In this document: positions 19,601 to 26,982 of the stretch, piece by piece
How the letters are laid out: every line of letters starts with the position of its first letter
How positions within the stretch are numbered: position 1 is the first letter of the stretch
NCBI RefSeq assembly: GCF_023515955.1
Contig: NZ_CP097322.1
Coordinates: 6,186,501-6,250,500, forward strand
DNA length: 64,000 nt
Direction of reading: 5' to 3'
From: Streptomyces sp. RerS4
GTDB lineage: Bacteria; Actinomycetota; Actinomycetes; Streptomycetales; Streptomycetaceae
The notes under the pieces: generated by a model
What the model was told of the DNA's origin: nothing
Database searches by the model: none
What the model saw: only the letters and a program-made list of their open reading frames with translations
Program-made: the position numbers and the translations under genes

Positions 19601-20257
19601 TCAGTCCTGCGCGCCGCGCACGTGGGCCAGGACCGCGAGGACGCGCCGGTTGCCCTCCGTCGGGTCCAGGTCCAGCTTCGTGAAGATGCTGCTCGCGTGT
19701 TTCACGACCGAGGCCTCGGTGATGAACAGCCGCGCGGCCAGCGCCTGGTTGTTGAGGCCCTCGGCCATCAGGGCGAGCACCTCCCGCTCGCGCGGGGTCA
19801 GCCGCGCCAGCGGCCGGTCCGCCGCGCGGGGGGTGAGCAGGACGCGGACCACCTCCGGGTCGATGACCGTGCCGCCCTCGTGGACCCGGCGCAGGGCGTC
19901 GAGGAACTCGGTGACGTCTCCGACCCGGTCCTTGAGCAGATAGCCGAGCCCGGCCGCCGAGGCCCCGGTGAACAACTGGGTCGCGTACGCCGTGGCCACG
20001 TACTGCGAGAGCACCAGGACCGGCAACGACGGGTCCCCGGCGCGCAGTTCGAGGGCCGCCCGCAGCCCCTCGTCCCGCAGTCCGGGCGGCATGCGGACGT
20101 CCGTGACGACCACGTCCGGCCGTTCGGCCGCCACCGCCCGCAGCAGACCGGGCGCGTCGCCGACGGCGGCGAGGACCCGGTGACCGCCGAGGGTCAGCAG
20201 TTCCGTCAGCCCGGCCCGCAGCAGGACGGAGTCCTCGGCGAGGATCACCCGGAGCAC
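19601..20257 (-). CDS. Two-component response regulator, NarL/LuxR type
   Basis: A 218-residue DNA-binding response regulator. The receiver domain (1-120) holds the acidic pair in ILAEDS, the phospho-acceptor Asp in VVVTDVRMPP and the conserved Lys in YLLKDRV. The output domain is a LuxR-type helix-turn-helix, LTPREREVLALMAEGLNNQALAARL, near 150-175. The ATG at 20257 overlaps the end of the histidine kinase gene by 13 bases, which indicates coupled translation. The pair forms a complete two-component system. No adjacent target is obvious; DUF4239 or transporter genes nearby are candidates by position only. Confidence 0.93.
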   Translation of the reverse strand: MLRVILAEDSVLLRAGLTELLTLGGHRVLAAVGDAPGLLRAVAAERPDVVVTDVRMPPGLRDEGLRAALELRAGDPSLPVLVLSQYVATAYATQLFTGASAAGLGYLLKDRVGDVTEFLDALRRVHEGGTVIDPEVVRVLLTPRAADRPLARLTPREREVLALMAEGLNNQALAARLFITEASVVKHASSIFTKLDLDPTEGNRRVLAVLAHVRGAQD

Positions 20258-21501
20258 GGGACCTCCACCCGGAGTTCGGTGGGCCCGCCCACCGGACTGG
20301 ACACCATCAGCCTGCCCTCCAACATCGACACCCTGTCCGCGAGACCCGCCAGGCCCGTTCCCGCGCCGGGATCCGCCCCGCCGCGGCCGTCGTCGGTGAC
20401 GGTCAGGACGAGCCGGCCGCCCTCGACCCTACCGGCCACCGCGACGTGCTCGGCGCCGCTGTGCATGGCCGTGTTGGCGAGGGCCTCGGTGACGGTGAAG
20501 TAGGCGGTGATCTCGACCCGTTCCGGCAGCCGGGGCACGTCGAGGTCCACCTCGACCGGTACCGGATGACGCAGCGCGACCTCCGCCACGGCCGCCGCGA
20601 GCCCGTGGTCGGTCAGCACCTGCGGGTGGATGTCCCGTACGAGGTCGCGCAGTTGCTCCAGCGCCCGCTTGGCCTCGCCGCGGCCCCGGCCGATCAGCGC
20701 CACCGCCTCGGCGACCCCCGCCGCCTCGGGGGCCGTCCGTAGCCGCATCTCCGCGAGGCCCAACGTCATGCCGAGGGCCACCAGTTGCTGCTGCGCGCCG
20801 TCGTGCAGGTCCCGCTCGATGCGCCGCCGTTCCGCTTCGAAGGCGTCGACCAACCGCACCCGCGAGCGCGTCAGTTCCAGGACCCGGTCGTCCTCCGCGC
20901 GCGGCCCGAGCAGCAGTCGGGCCGTCTTGACCTGCGCGCCGGCGATCAGCGCGCCCGCGTACGCCGCCACGATCAGGGCGACCAGACCGGCGGCGGTGCC
21001 GCCCAGGGCCTCCAACGGCCCCGCCACGACCTGACCGGGTATCAACATCACCGGTTCCGGGGCCAGCGCCCACACGACGACCGGGGACGCGACCAGCAGC
21101 AGCGCGAACGCCACCAGCGTGAGCACCCCGAAGCCGGCCGCCCCGAACACCACCCCGAACAGGGCGGCGTACCCGAACTCCCGCCAGGTGGCCCGCTCGC
21201 GCAGCCGGGTCCGCAGCCAGGCGGCGGCGCCGGCCCCGGCGAGCGAGGTGTGCGGGTCGGCCACGGGCGCCGGCTCGACCCACCGCAGCCGTCGCCGCTC
21301 CAACTCCCCGAGCGGCACCGCGCCCGCCAGGGCCCCGACCAGCAGCACGAGCCCGATCCCGGCCACGGCCAGCAGCACCCCGAGGCCGACGAGCGACACC
21401 AGCGCGAGCAGCGTCGCGTACCCGAGCACGAACCCGCTCCCGAGGTACGCCCAACACCGCCACGGCCACCACGACCCGAGGAACCGCCCCGGCCGCCGCA
21501 T
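20245..21501 (-). CDS. Sensor histidine kinase, HisKA_3 type
   Basis: A 418-residue membrane sensor kinase paired with the response regulator. The N-terminal half is a membrane sensor of the kind found in many Streptomyces kinases, with four to five helices and only short external loops, so it may sense the membrane itself. The HisKA_3 box is ERRRIERDLHDGAQQQL with the phospho-accepting His near residue 237. The ATP-binding domain ends with VTDDGRGGADPGAGTGLAGL. The N box is TEALANTAMHS. I use the ATG at 21501; an in-frame GTG at 21549 adds a Val/Gly-rich stretch and cannot be excluded. Confidence 0.92.
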   Translation of the reverse strand: MRRPGRFLGSWWPWRCWAYLGSGFVLGYATLLALVSLVGLGVLLAVAGIGLVLLVGALAGAVPLGELERRRLRWVEPAPVADPHTSLAGAGAAAWLRTRLRERATWREFGYAALFGVVFGAAGFGVLTLVAFALLLVASPVVVWALAPEPVMLIPGQVVAGPLEALGGTAAGLVALIVAAYAGALIAGAQVKTARLLLGPRAEDDRVLELTRSRVRLVDAFEAERRRIERDLHDGAQQQLVALGMTLGLAEMRLRTAPEAAGVAEAVALIGRGRGEAKRALEQLRDLVRDIHPQVLTDHGLAAAVAEVALRHPVPVEVDLDVPRLPERVEITAYFTVTEALANTAMHSGAEHVAVAGRVEGGRLVLTVTDDGRGGADPGAGTGLAGLADRVSMLEGRLMVSSPVGGPTELRVEVPCSG

Positions 21502-21670
21502 CGCCCCCCACACGGCCACACCCGTGTCCACGCCCACCTCCACCCCCACCTCCGCGCTGCCCCTCGCCCTTCGGACCGGGATCTCGACCCGTTCGGCGCG
21601 TGTCGAAGCGCGGCCTTGATCGTTTCTTCAGCGTAACCCTCATACAGGCTGCCGAATCGGGAGGACCGCG

Positions 21671-22274
21671 GTGACGGCTTGGCAGTACTACGCCGGGGCG
21701 GGCATGGTGGCGGCGCTCTGCCCCCTCCACGGTCACGTCGCCGTCGCGGGGGACGGCCACGGCCACGGGGCGCGGGTCGACGTCTGCGTCCCGGCCGGGC
21801 GGCCGAAGCCCCCCGCCGTGCTTCCCGGCCCCGGTACGCGGCCGCACGGCCCCCGCCCGCACACCCCGGGCCCGGGACGCCGCGCCCCGACGCGCCGCCC
21901 GTACGGGTGACCCTGCCCGGCGCGCAGCGCCCGACCGCGAGCCACCCCGGGCAGGCGCCCGGCCTGGCTCCGACGCCCGAACCCGCGCCCCGGCGCCGGG
22001 GACGGGCCGCAGCCGCCGCCGCCGCGCCGCCGCCGAGTCCGCACCGGACGCGGCTCCGGCGAAGGCCCCCGCCCCGCCCGCGCCCGCAGCCGCCGCCGCG
22101 TACACGAGCGCCTTCCACGTGCGCCCGTACCGTTCCATCGCCTTGGCCCGGCGCGGCCCGGACGGTATGAGCACCATGATGCTGATGGTGGTCGTCGCCA
22201 CCCCGGCCGTGCTCGCCGCCGCCGCGCTGCGCCCCCGCTCCAAGGGCCGCGGCCAGAGCGCCCCGGCCCGCTGA
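21671..22274 (+). pseudogene. Possible frame-disrupted gene for a small membrane-anchored protein
   Basis: A GTG at 21671 has an excellent Shine-Dalgarno (GGAGG, six bases away) and begins VTAWQYYAGAGMVAALC. The coding signature then appears to move from this frame to a second frame (about 21890-22010, PPVRVTLPGAQRPTASHPGQ), then to a third. There AAAAYTSAFHVRPYRSIALA and a membrane helix after GMSTMMLMVVVATPAVLAA run to a stop at 22274. Joined, these make a plausible Pro/Ala-rich protein of about 200 residues. Runs of C near 21808-21813 and repeated GCC near 22015 are likely slip points. It could be a decayed gene, a consensus error, or noise with one real short ORF at 22167-22274. Confidence 0.4.
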
Positions 22275-22307
22275 CGCACCCACCGACCCACGAACGGGAG
22301 ACTTCTC

Positions 22308-23084
22308 GTGTCCGAATGGCTGGTCCTGGCCATCGCCATGGTGCTCGTCTGCGCCGCCGTCCTCGTCATGACCACGATCCGGCACCGCCGGGTCGCGGCC
22401 GACGAGGACACCAGCGAAACCCCCGACGTCATCGAGTACATGACGATGATGGTCGGCGTGGTCTACGCGATCGTCCTGGGCCTGGCCATCGCGGGCGTCT
22501 GGGAGGCACGCGGCGCCGCCGAGGACAGCGTGCGCCGCGAGGCACAGTCCCTGTACGAGGTCAGCCAGCGCGCCGACGTCTACCCGGCCGCCGTCCGCGA
22601 CCGGATCCGCGGCGAGGTGGACGCGTACGTCACCCACACCGTCGCGGTGGACTGGCCGCGCATGGCCGACGGGGAGGCCGCCTCCGCCGAGGGCGCGCGG
22701 CTGCTCGGCAAGCTGCGTACGGACGTCACCCACCAGACGCCCGCCACCGAACTCCAGGCGCAGGCCTACCAGCCGCTGTTGGACCACATCGCGGCCGCCG
22801 ACGACGCCCGGCACTCGCGCACGCAGAGCGACGACACCACGCTGCCCGACGTGATCTGGGTGGGACTGGTGGTGGGCGGCGTCGTCACCATCGGGCTGAT
22901 CTTCACCCTGCAGATCCGCCGCTCCGGGCGGGAACTGCTGCTCGCGGGGCTGTTCAGCGCGCTGATCGTGTTCCTGCTGTTCATGGTCTGGAGCTTCGAC
23001 GCGCCGTTCGGGCGCGACGGCGTCGACTCGGCGGCCCCCTTCCAGGACCTGTTCCCGACCACGTCGGTCACGGCCTCGCGCTGA
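22308..23084 (+). CDS. DUF4239 domain membrane protein
   Basis: A 258-residue protein of the DUF4239 (bestrophin-like) group. It has an N-terminal helix, a second helix around MMVGVVYAIVLGLAIAGVW, a soluble helical region of about 110 residues, and two C-terminal helices (IWVGLVVGGVVTIGLIFTL and LLLAGLFSALIVFLLFMVW). The family's function is unknown, and some members have been proposed to be channel-like. The GTG at 22308 has GGGAG seven bases upstream. It follows the disrupted frame closely, and the two may once have formed one unit. It converges on the seven-TM gene, with a short hairpin between them. Confidence 0.85.
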   Translation: MSEWLVLAIAMVLVCAAVLVMTTIRHRRVAADEDTSETPDVIEYMTMMVGVVYAIVLGLAIAGVWEARGAAEDSVRREAQSLYEVSQRADVYPAAVRDRIRGEVDAYVTHTVAVDWPRMADGEAASAEGARLLGKLRTDVTHQTPATELQAQAYQPLLDHIAAADDARHSRTQSDDTTLPDVIWVGLVVGGVVTIGLIFTLQIRRSGRELLLAGLFSALIVFLLFMVWSFDAPFGRDGVDSAAPFQDLFPTTSVTASR

Positions 23085-23100
23085 GCACGTCCGGCTCGCT

Positions 23101-23117
23101 CGGCGCCGCGGGCGCCG
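23101..23117. terminator. Short hairpin between convergent genes
   Basis: CGGCGCC (23101-23107) and GGCGCCG (23111-23117) form a tight stem with a GCG loop between the DUF4239 gene and the seven-TM gene. It has no U-tract and may serve both strands. Confidence 0.45.
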
Positions 23118-23118
23118 C

Positions 23119-24303
23119 TCAGCCCGCCGACAGGGCCGCCTGCCGCCGGGTCGCCGCCACCACCGGCGAATGCCGCAGGGCGTGGGAGATGCGTACGAGG
23201 TCCCGCGCCCCGTCCGCGAGGATGAGCACCCGCTCCTCCTCGGCGGCGTCCTCGGCGGCCAGGCCCTCGGGGTCGGCGGCGGTGGCCCGCACGGCGGCGG
23301 CCACCATCGCGGCGTCGGCGACGGCGCGGGCCGTGACCTCGTCGGCGCCGTCGGCCAGGGCCTGTGCGTAGGCGGCGTCGCGGTGGCGGCGGTCGAAGCA
23401 GGGGCCCAGGCGCAGGAACCCGTCATGGATGTCGGACTCCCGCTGGATCACCCGGATCTCGGCCGGCGACCACCAGGACATCCGTACCCCCGGGGTGCCC
23501 TCGGGGGCGGTGCTCTGCACCTCGTGCCACAGCGTGCCGAGCTGCCGGTACGTCGACCAGGTCTGCCAGCTGTCCGAGGCGCGCTGGCACACCAGCGGCA
23601 GCACGAAGCCCACGGCGCTGACCAGCGCGCCGATGGAGGCCAGCGGCGGGGCGACGTAGGTGCTGAGGTCGTCGAGGTCGTGGCCCAGCCAGCGGGCGAC
23701 GACGGCCGACATCTTCGTGGCGTCGTAGGTCAGGCTGAAGGCGTAGCCCGCCACGATGATCACCAGGCCGCCGCGCAACCAGCCGCGCACCTGGAGCGAC
23801 CAGCGCCAGCACATCGCCACCATCGTCATCGCCGCCACGTTGTGCGCCAGCAGGTAGAAGGCGATCATCAGGCGGATGTACGGGGTGTTCGCGTAGAAGG
23901 TGTCGAAGTCGCGCAGGCGCTGCTCCGGGGCGTCACCGAGGGCGAAGAGCACCATGATCGCCGCGATGACGGTGGCGTAGCCCGATATCCAGCGCCGCGA
24001 GGTGCGCCGGATCTCCTCGGGCGGGCCGCCGCGCCAGTTGAACATCAGCACCAGGCAGGAGGCGCTGAAGGCGGTCATCAGGCAGTACACGAGGGGGGCG
24101 GAGAAGTTGGGGATGCCCGTCCACTCGTTGACGGCGCCGATGGTGGGCGGGGCGGCGAAGGTGAACACCGCCCCGGCGAGCGTCAGCAGGACACAGACCG
24201 ACCGCAGGAGCGGGTCGCGCCAGTTGTTGCGCAGGGCCGGCAGCTTGAAGACGAGGGCGATCGCCATCGCCGCCGCCGGAATGTAGTAGTCCTGTCCTTT
24301 CAA
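23119..24303 (-). CDS. Seven-TM MAB_1171c-family putative transporter/sensor
   Basis: A 394-residue membrane protein. About seven helices fill residues 1-230, for example YYIPAAAMAIALVFKLPAL and YVAPPLASIGALVSAVGFVLP in part. A soluble helical domain of about 160 residues follows, with REVSDIHD-like and acidic Ala-rich segments. Length and layout fit the MAB_1171c-type family (DUF6545), of unknown function and often called a transporter; a seven-TM receptor role is equally possible. Translation starts at a TTG at 24303 that overlaps the stop of the upstream peptidase gene as TTGA, so they are tightly coupled. A paralogue with the same coupling is at 62147-63337. Confidence 0.8.
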   Translation of the reverse strand: MKGQDYYIPAAAMAIALVFKLPALRNNWRDPLLRSVCVLLTLAGAVFTFAAPPTIGAVNEWTGIPNFSAPLVYCLMTAFSASCLVLMFNWRGGPPEEIRRTSRRWISGYATVIAAIMVLFALGDAPEQRLRDFDTFYANTPYIRLMIAFYLLAHNVAAMTMVAMCWRWSLQVRGWLRGGLVIIVAGYAFSLTYDATKMSAVVARWLGHDLDDLSTYVAPPLASIGALVSAVGFVLPLVCQRASDSWQTWSTYRQLGTLWHEVQSTAPEGTPGVRMSWWSPAEIRVIQRESDIHDGFLRLGPCFDRRHRDAAYAQALADGADEVTARAVADAAMVAAAVRATAADPEGLAAEDAAEEERVLILADGARDLVRISHALRHSPVVAATRRQAALSAG

Positions 24304-24857
24304 CGGTCGTTCCTGTGCCCCCGGTAGCCGAGGGAGGTCTCGATGCGGCCGGCCAGCTCGTCGCGCTGGGCCGGGGCCCGGTGCGCCGCCGACCCGGCCA
24401 GCCAGGTGCGGCAGCGGCTGCCCAGCAGCAGGCCGAAGGTCTCGGCCTCGGTCTCCTCCTGGACGTCGGCGCGCGTGCGCGCGGCGACGCTGCGGACCGT
24501 CTCGCCGATGTCGATCTCGTCGGTGAGCATCCGGGCGGCGACGGCGGAGCCGTCGACGTGGTGACTGCAGTGGCCGGCCTTCATGTGCCACAACTCGTGA
24601 CCGAGGATCACCAACTGGTGGTCCGGTGCGGTGCGCTCCTCGATGACCACCAGATCGCGGTCCGCCATGTCGAGCCACAGGCCGCTCGCCGTCCCCTGGG
24701 GGAAGGCGGCCATACGGAACTCCACCGGGCGCCCGCGATGCCGGCTCATGCCCTCGCAGAGGGCGGCGTAGAGATCCGCGGGTTCCACGGGGGCGGCCAG
24801 CTTGATGCCGGCCACCAGCTCCGCGCACAACCGCCGCTGCGCTCTGCCTATGCTCAC
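24300..24857 (-). CDS. ImmA/IrrE-type HExxH metallopeptidase-like protein
   Basis: A 185-residue protein with the zinc-peptidase motif HELWH in VILGHELWHMKAGHC near residue 87, and a Glu-rich downstream helix (EETEAETFGLLLGSRC) that can supply the third ligand. This matches the ImmA/IrrE family, some of whose members cleave XRE repressors; databases also label relatives as toxin-antitoxin toxin components. The GTG at 24857 has GGGGAG just upstream. It sits between an XRE gene (64-base gap) and the seven-TM gene (four-base overlap), so a signalling chain membrane protein to peptidase to repressor is a reasonable inference. Confidence 0.82.
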   Translation of the reverse strand: MSIGRAQRRLCAELVAGIKLAAPVEPADLYAALCEGMSRHRGRPVEFRMAAFPQGTASGLWLDMADRDLVVIEERTAPDHQLVILGHELWHMKAGHCSHHVDGSAVAARMLTDEIDIGETVRSVAARTRADVQEETEAETFGLLLGSRCRTWLAGSAAHRAPAQRDELAGRIETSLGYRGHRNDR

Positions 24858-24921
24858 CGTTCTCCCCGTCGGCGCGGATCCGGATCAGGACTCAAGGATC
24901 AGATCCAGACTTTCGACTGGG

Positions 24922-25590
24922 TCATGATTCGTTCGGTTTGACACTTTCGAGAAGCATGTCCAGCCATTCGGTCACCTTGTCCCGGTGCTTGTCGCTGGGC
25001 AGTTGGGCGGCCCGCCAGGCGATGCCCCGCACGCCGTGGTTCTGTAGGAGTCTTGCCAGCGGATCGCCCGCCGAAGCGGCCTCGGCCGATACGGTCTGGC
25101 GTTCGTGTTTGGCGAAGTCCTGGAGCAGCTGCTGCTCGGTCCGCTGGAGCGCGTCCGTGAGGGCGTCGGCGTCGTGGGCGGTGAGGAAGCCGGCGTGGAC
25201 CCCGAAGAAGCGCTGGATGGCGTCACAGTGCTCCATCGTGGGGCGGCGGTCGCCGTTGATCAGGGCGCCGGCCTGCTGGCGGGACATCCCGGCACCGTCC
25301 GCGATCTCCTGCTGCGTGTAGCGGCGCCCGTTCGACTTGACCCGGGTGCGCCGGAGCAGGTCGAGGCGCTGGAGGAAGCGGGCCTGGAGGTCGGGTTCGC
25401 CGGCCCGCCTGCCGTCGAGCAGGGTCTTGATCACGTCCGTCGGAACCCCGGAGGCCTCCGAGAGTCGACGCAGGTCGAAGACCTGGTTCAGGTCGCGGCC
25501 CATTTTGTTCGCGAGTTCGGCGACCCGCGTGACGGTCGCTGCCAGGGGCGCGTTGGCCACCGCGACGGGAGCCGGGAAGCCGTCTGTCAC
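24922..25590 (-). CDS. XRE-family regulator upstream of the peptidase/seven-TM genes
   Basis: A 222-residue protein. A central helix-turn-helix is seen in RRYTQQEIADGAGMSRQQAGALINGDRRP near 80-110 (given in parts), followed by a helical dimerisation or sensing region. N-terminal residues 10-60 are also helical (RVAELANKMGRDLNQVFDLR). The GTG at 25590 has AGGAG eight bases upstream; the long open frame before it is not coding. It is the first gene of a three-gene unit and diverges from an MmyB-type XRE gene. The palindrome GCCACAGCTGTGGC just upstream is a likely operator for one of the two regulators. Confidence 0.87.
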   Translation of the reverse strand: MTDGFPAPVAVANAPLAATVTRVAELANKMGRDLNQVFDLRRLSEASGVPTDVIKTLLDGRRAGEPDLQARFLQRLDLLRRTRVKSNGRRYTQQEIADGAGMSRQQAGALINGDRRPTMEHCDAIQRFFGVHAGFLTAHDADALTDALQRTEQQLLQDFAKHERQTVSAEAASAGDPLARLLQNHGVRGIAWRAAQLPSDKHRDKVTEWLDMLLESVKPNES

Positions 25591-25678
25591 CAGTGGTTCT
25601 CCTAGATCGCGCGAGGTCAGTGGGCACGTGGTCGGCCTCAGGGAATCTATCCGGTCTGCCACGGGAGAGCCAGAACTT

Positions 25679-25767
25679 GCCACAGCTGTGGCGCGAATGA
25701 GCTGTCGCAAGGCTGGAATTGCCACAATAGTTGACACTCGAATGAAGTCGGTAGCAGGATCGCCACA
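25679..25767. promoter_or_regulatory. Shared operator region with GCCACA boxes and a perfect 14-bp palindrome
   Basis: A perfect palindrome GCCACAGCTGTGGC is at 25679-25692. The half-site GCCACA recurs at 25721-25726 and 25762-25767. A plus-strand TTGACA at 25731-25736 with TAGCAG at 25752 could be the promoter of the MmyB-type gene, with the second box just before the -35 and the third just after the -10. This is a divergent control region for two XRE genes. Confidence 0.6.
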
Positions 25768-25807
25768 ACGAAATGAAGATCCAGACCGTGAGGAGGGGGA
25801 GCTCTCG

Positions 25808-26791
25808 GTGCCACATCTCGCAGCGGTGGGCCAGTCCGATGGCCTCGTCCGAGCCGGTGAGGAGCGCCTGGCGGGCGAGGAGTCCGCGCGTGGCGCAGTG
25901 CGGTCGGAGCGGCGCAAGGAGATTTTGCGTCAGCGCCGTGAGGAACTGGGCCTGAGCCAGGAAGACCTCGCGTCCCGGCTGCGCATCAGTGTCCGGGCCT
26001 ACGGGAACTGGGAGCGCGGGCTCGTCAAGGAGTGGACGGACCGCAAACTCCTGGCCTTGGCCGAGGCCTTGGAGATGAGCGAGCGGCAGTGCTTCTGGCT
26101 CTTCCGGGTCATGGTCGACCGGGATCCGCCGCCCACCTGGCGCGCGGCCGAGGAGAACCGCCTCCCGCGCGATCCCGCCCAGCGCGACTACCTGTGTGAC
26201 TACGCGGCCCTCATGGAGGCCTCGCCCTACCCCACCTTCCTGGTGGACCACCGTTGGGACGTGGCCCTCACCAACTCGGCCTTCGACCGGCTCTTCCAGT
26301 CGGTGCGCCCGCACCCGACGGCCCTGCCCGACGACAACTTCCTGCGCTTCGTGCTGTTCCACCCGGACGCCGCGGCCGTGCTGGAGGACCACGAACCGGG
26401 CTGGTGCGTGCCGCTGCTGGCGCAGTTCGCCGCCGCGCTGGCCGCCGCCCCGGACGACGAGGGGCTGCGGAGCATCCGTCAGGAGGTGGCCCGTGACCCG
26501 TTCATGGAGGCCGCCTACCGCTACGGCGTCCCGCACTGGCTGAGCACCCACGGGGAGCAGGCCGCGCGGCGCGACGGCGCGGTGCGCACCGTGCGCCACC
26601 CGGAACCGGGTTGGGGTCCGGTGCGGTGCCGGACGGTGGCGGAATCCGGCCAGATGCTGGAGGCCATGGGGCTCACCCGGATCACCTTCGTGCTCTCCTC
26701 GCCGCAGGGGCCGCCCACCGGCCCGGCGGCGGGCACCGACTTCCCCCGGCAGCAGGGCGCTCGCCTGCGGGCCGTGCCCTCGCTCGACTGA
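25808..26791 (+). CDS. XRE regulator with MmyB-like ligand-binding domain
   Basis: A 327-residue regulator. The XRE helix-turn-helix is at about residues 35-90 (LRQRREELGLSQEDLASRLR, then SVRAYGNWERG). The C-terminal 190 residues are a PAS-like MmyB ligand-binding domain, beginning ALMEASPYPTFLVDHRWDV and including LTNSAFDRLF and NFLRFVLFHPDAA. In the family this domain has been linked to fatty-acid ligands. The GTG at 25808 has GGGGAG close upstream. Unlike most MmyB proteins it has an extended N-terminus before the DNA-binding part. It diverges from the XRE/peptidase/seven-TM unit and probably shares its operators; MmyB regulators often control a divergent oxidoreductase instead. Confidence 0.86.
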   Translation: MPHLAAVGQSDGLVRAGEERLAGEESARGAVRSERRKEILRQRREELGLSQEDLASRLRISVRAYGNWERGLVKEWTDRKLLALAEALEMSERQCFWLFRVMVDRDPPPTWRAAEENRLPRDPAQRDYLCDYAALMEASPYPTFLVDHRWDVALTNSAFDRLFQSVRPHPTALPDDNFLRFVLFHPDAAAVLEDHEPGWCVPLLAQFAAALAAAPDDEGLRSIRQEVARDPFMEAAYRYGVPHWLSTHGEQAARRDGAVRTVRHPEPGWGPVRCRTVAESGQMLEAMGLTRITFVLSSPQGPPTGPAAGTDFPRQQGARLRAVPSLD

Positions 26792-26835
26792 GGCTCGGGG
26801 GCACACTGGTCCCCTGAAGCGTGTGCCACGGTCGG

Positions 26836-26878
26836 TGCCACGATCCGTGACACCGCCCGAATGTCACGGATCGTGGCA
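26836..26878. terminator. 17-bp perfect inverted repeat after the MmyB-type gene
   Basis: TGCCACGATCCGTGACA (26836-26852) is followed, after a nine-base loop, by its exact reverse complement (26862-26878). It lies 45 bases after the regulator stop and about 105 bases before the GH4 gene. It could be a terminator or, given its tract-free and partly AT-containing arms, an operator for the GH4 gene. Confidence 0.55.
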
Positions 26879-26982
26879 GCGGGCGGGGTGCGGATCGGCG
26901 CGCCGGGCGGGGTCGAGCCGGGGCGGAGCTCCCGGCCGGCGGGCCCGGGGCACCGTTCGTGACGGCGAAGGGCGGTAGGGGC

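Noticed and set aside
24315..24941. Plus-strand frame opposite the peptidase gene
   Set aside because: It lies entirely antisense to a convincing HExxH gene and resembles no family.
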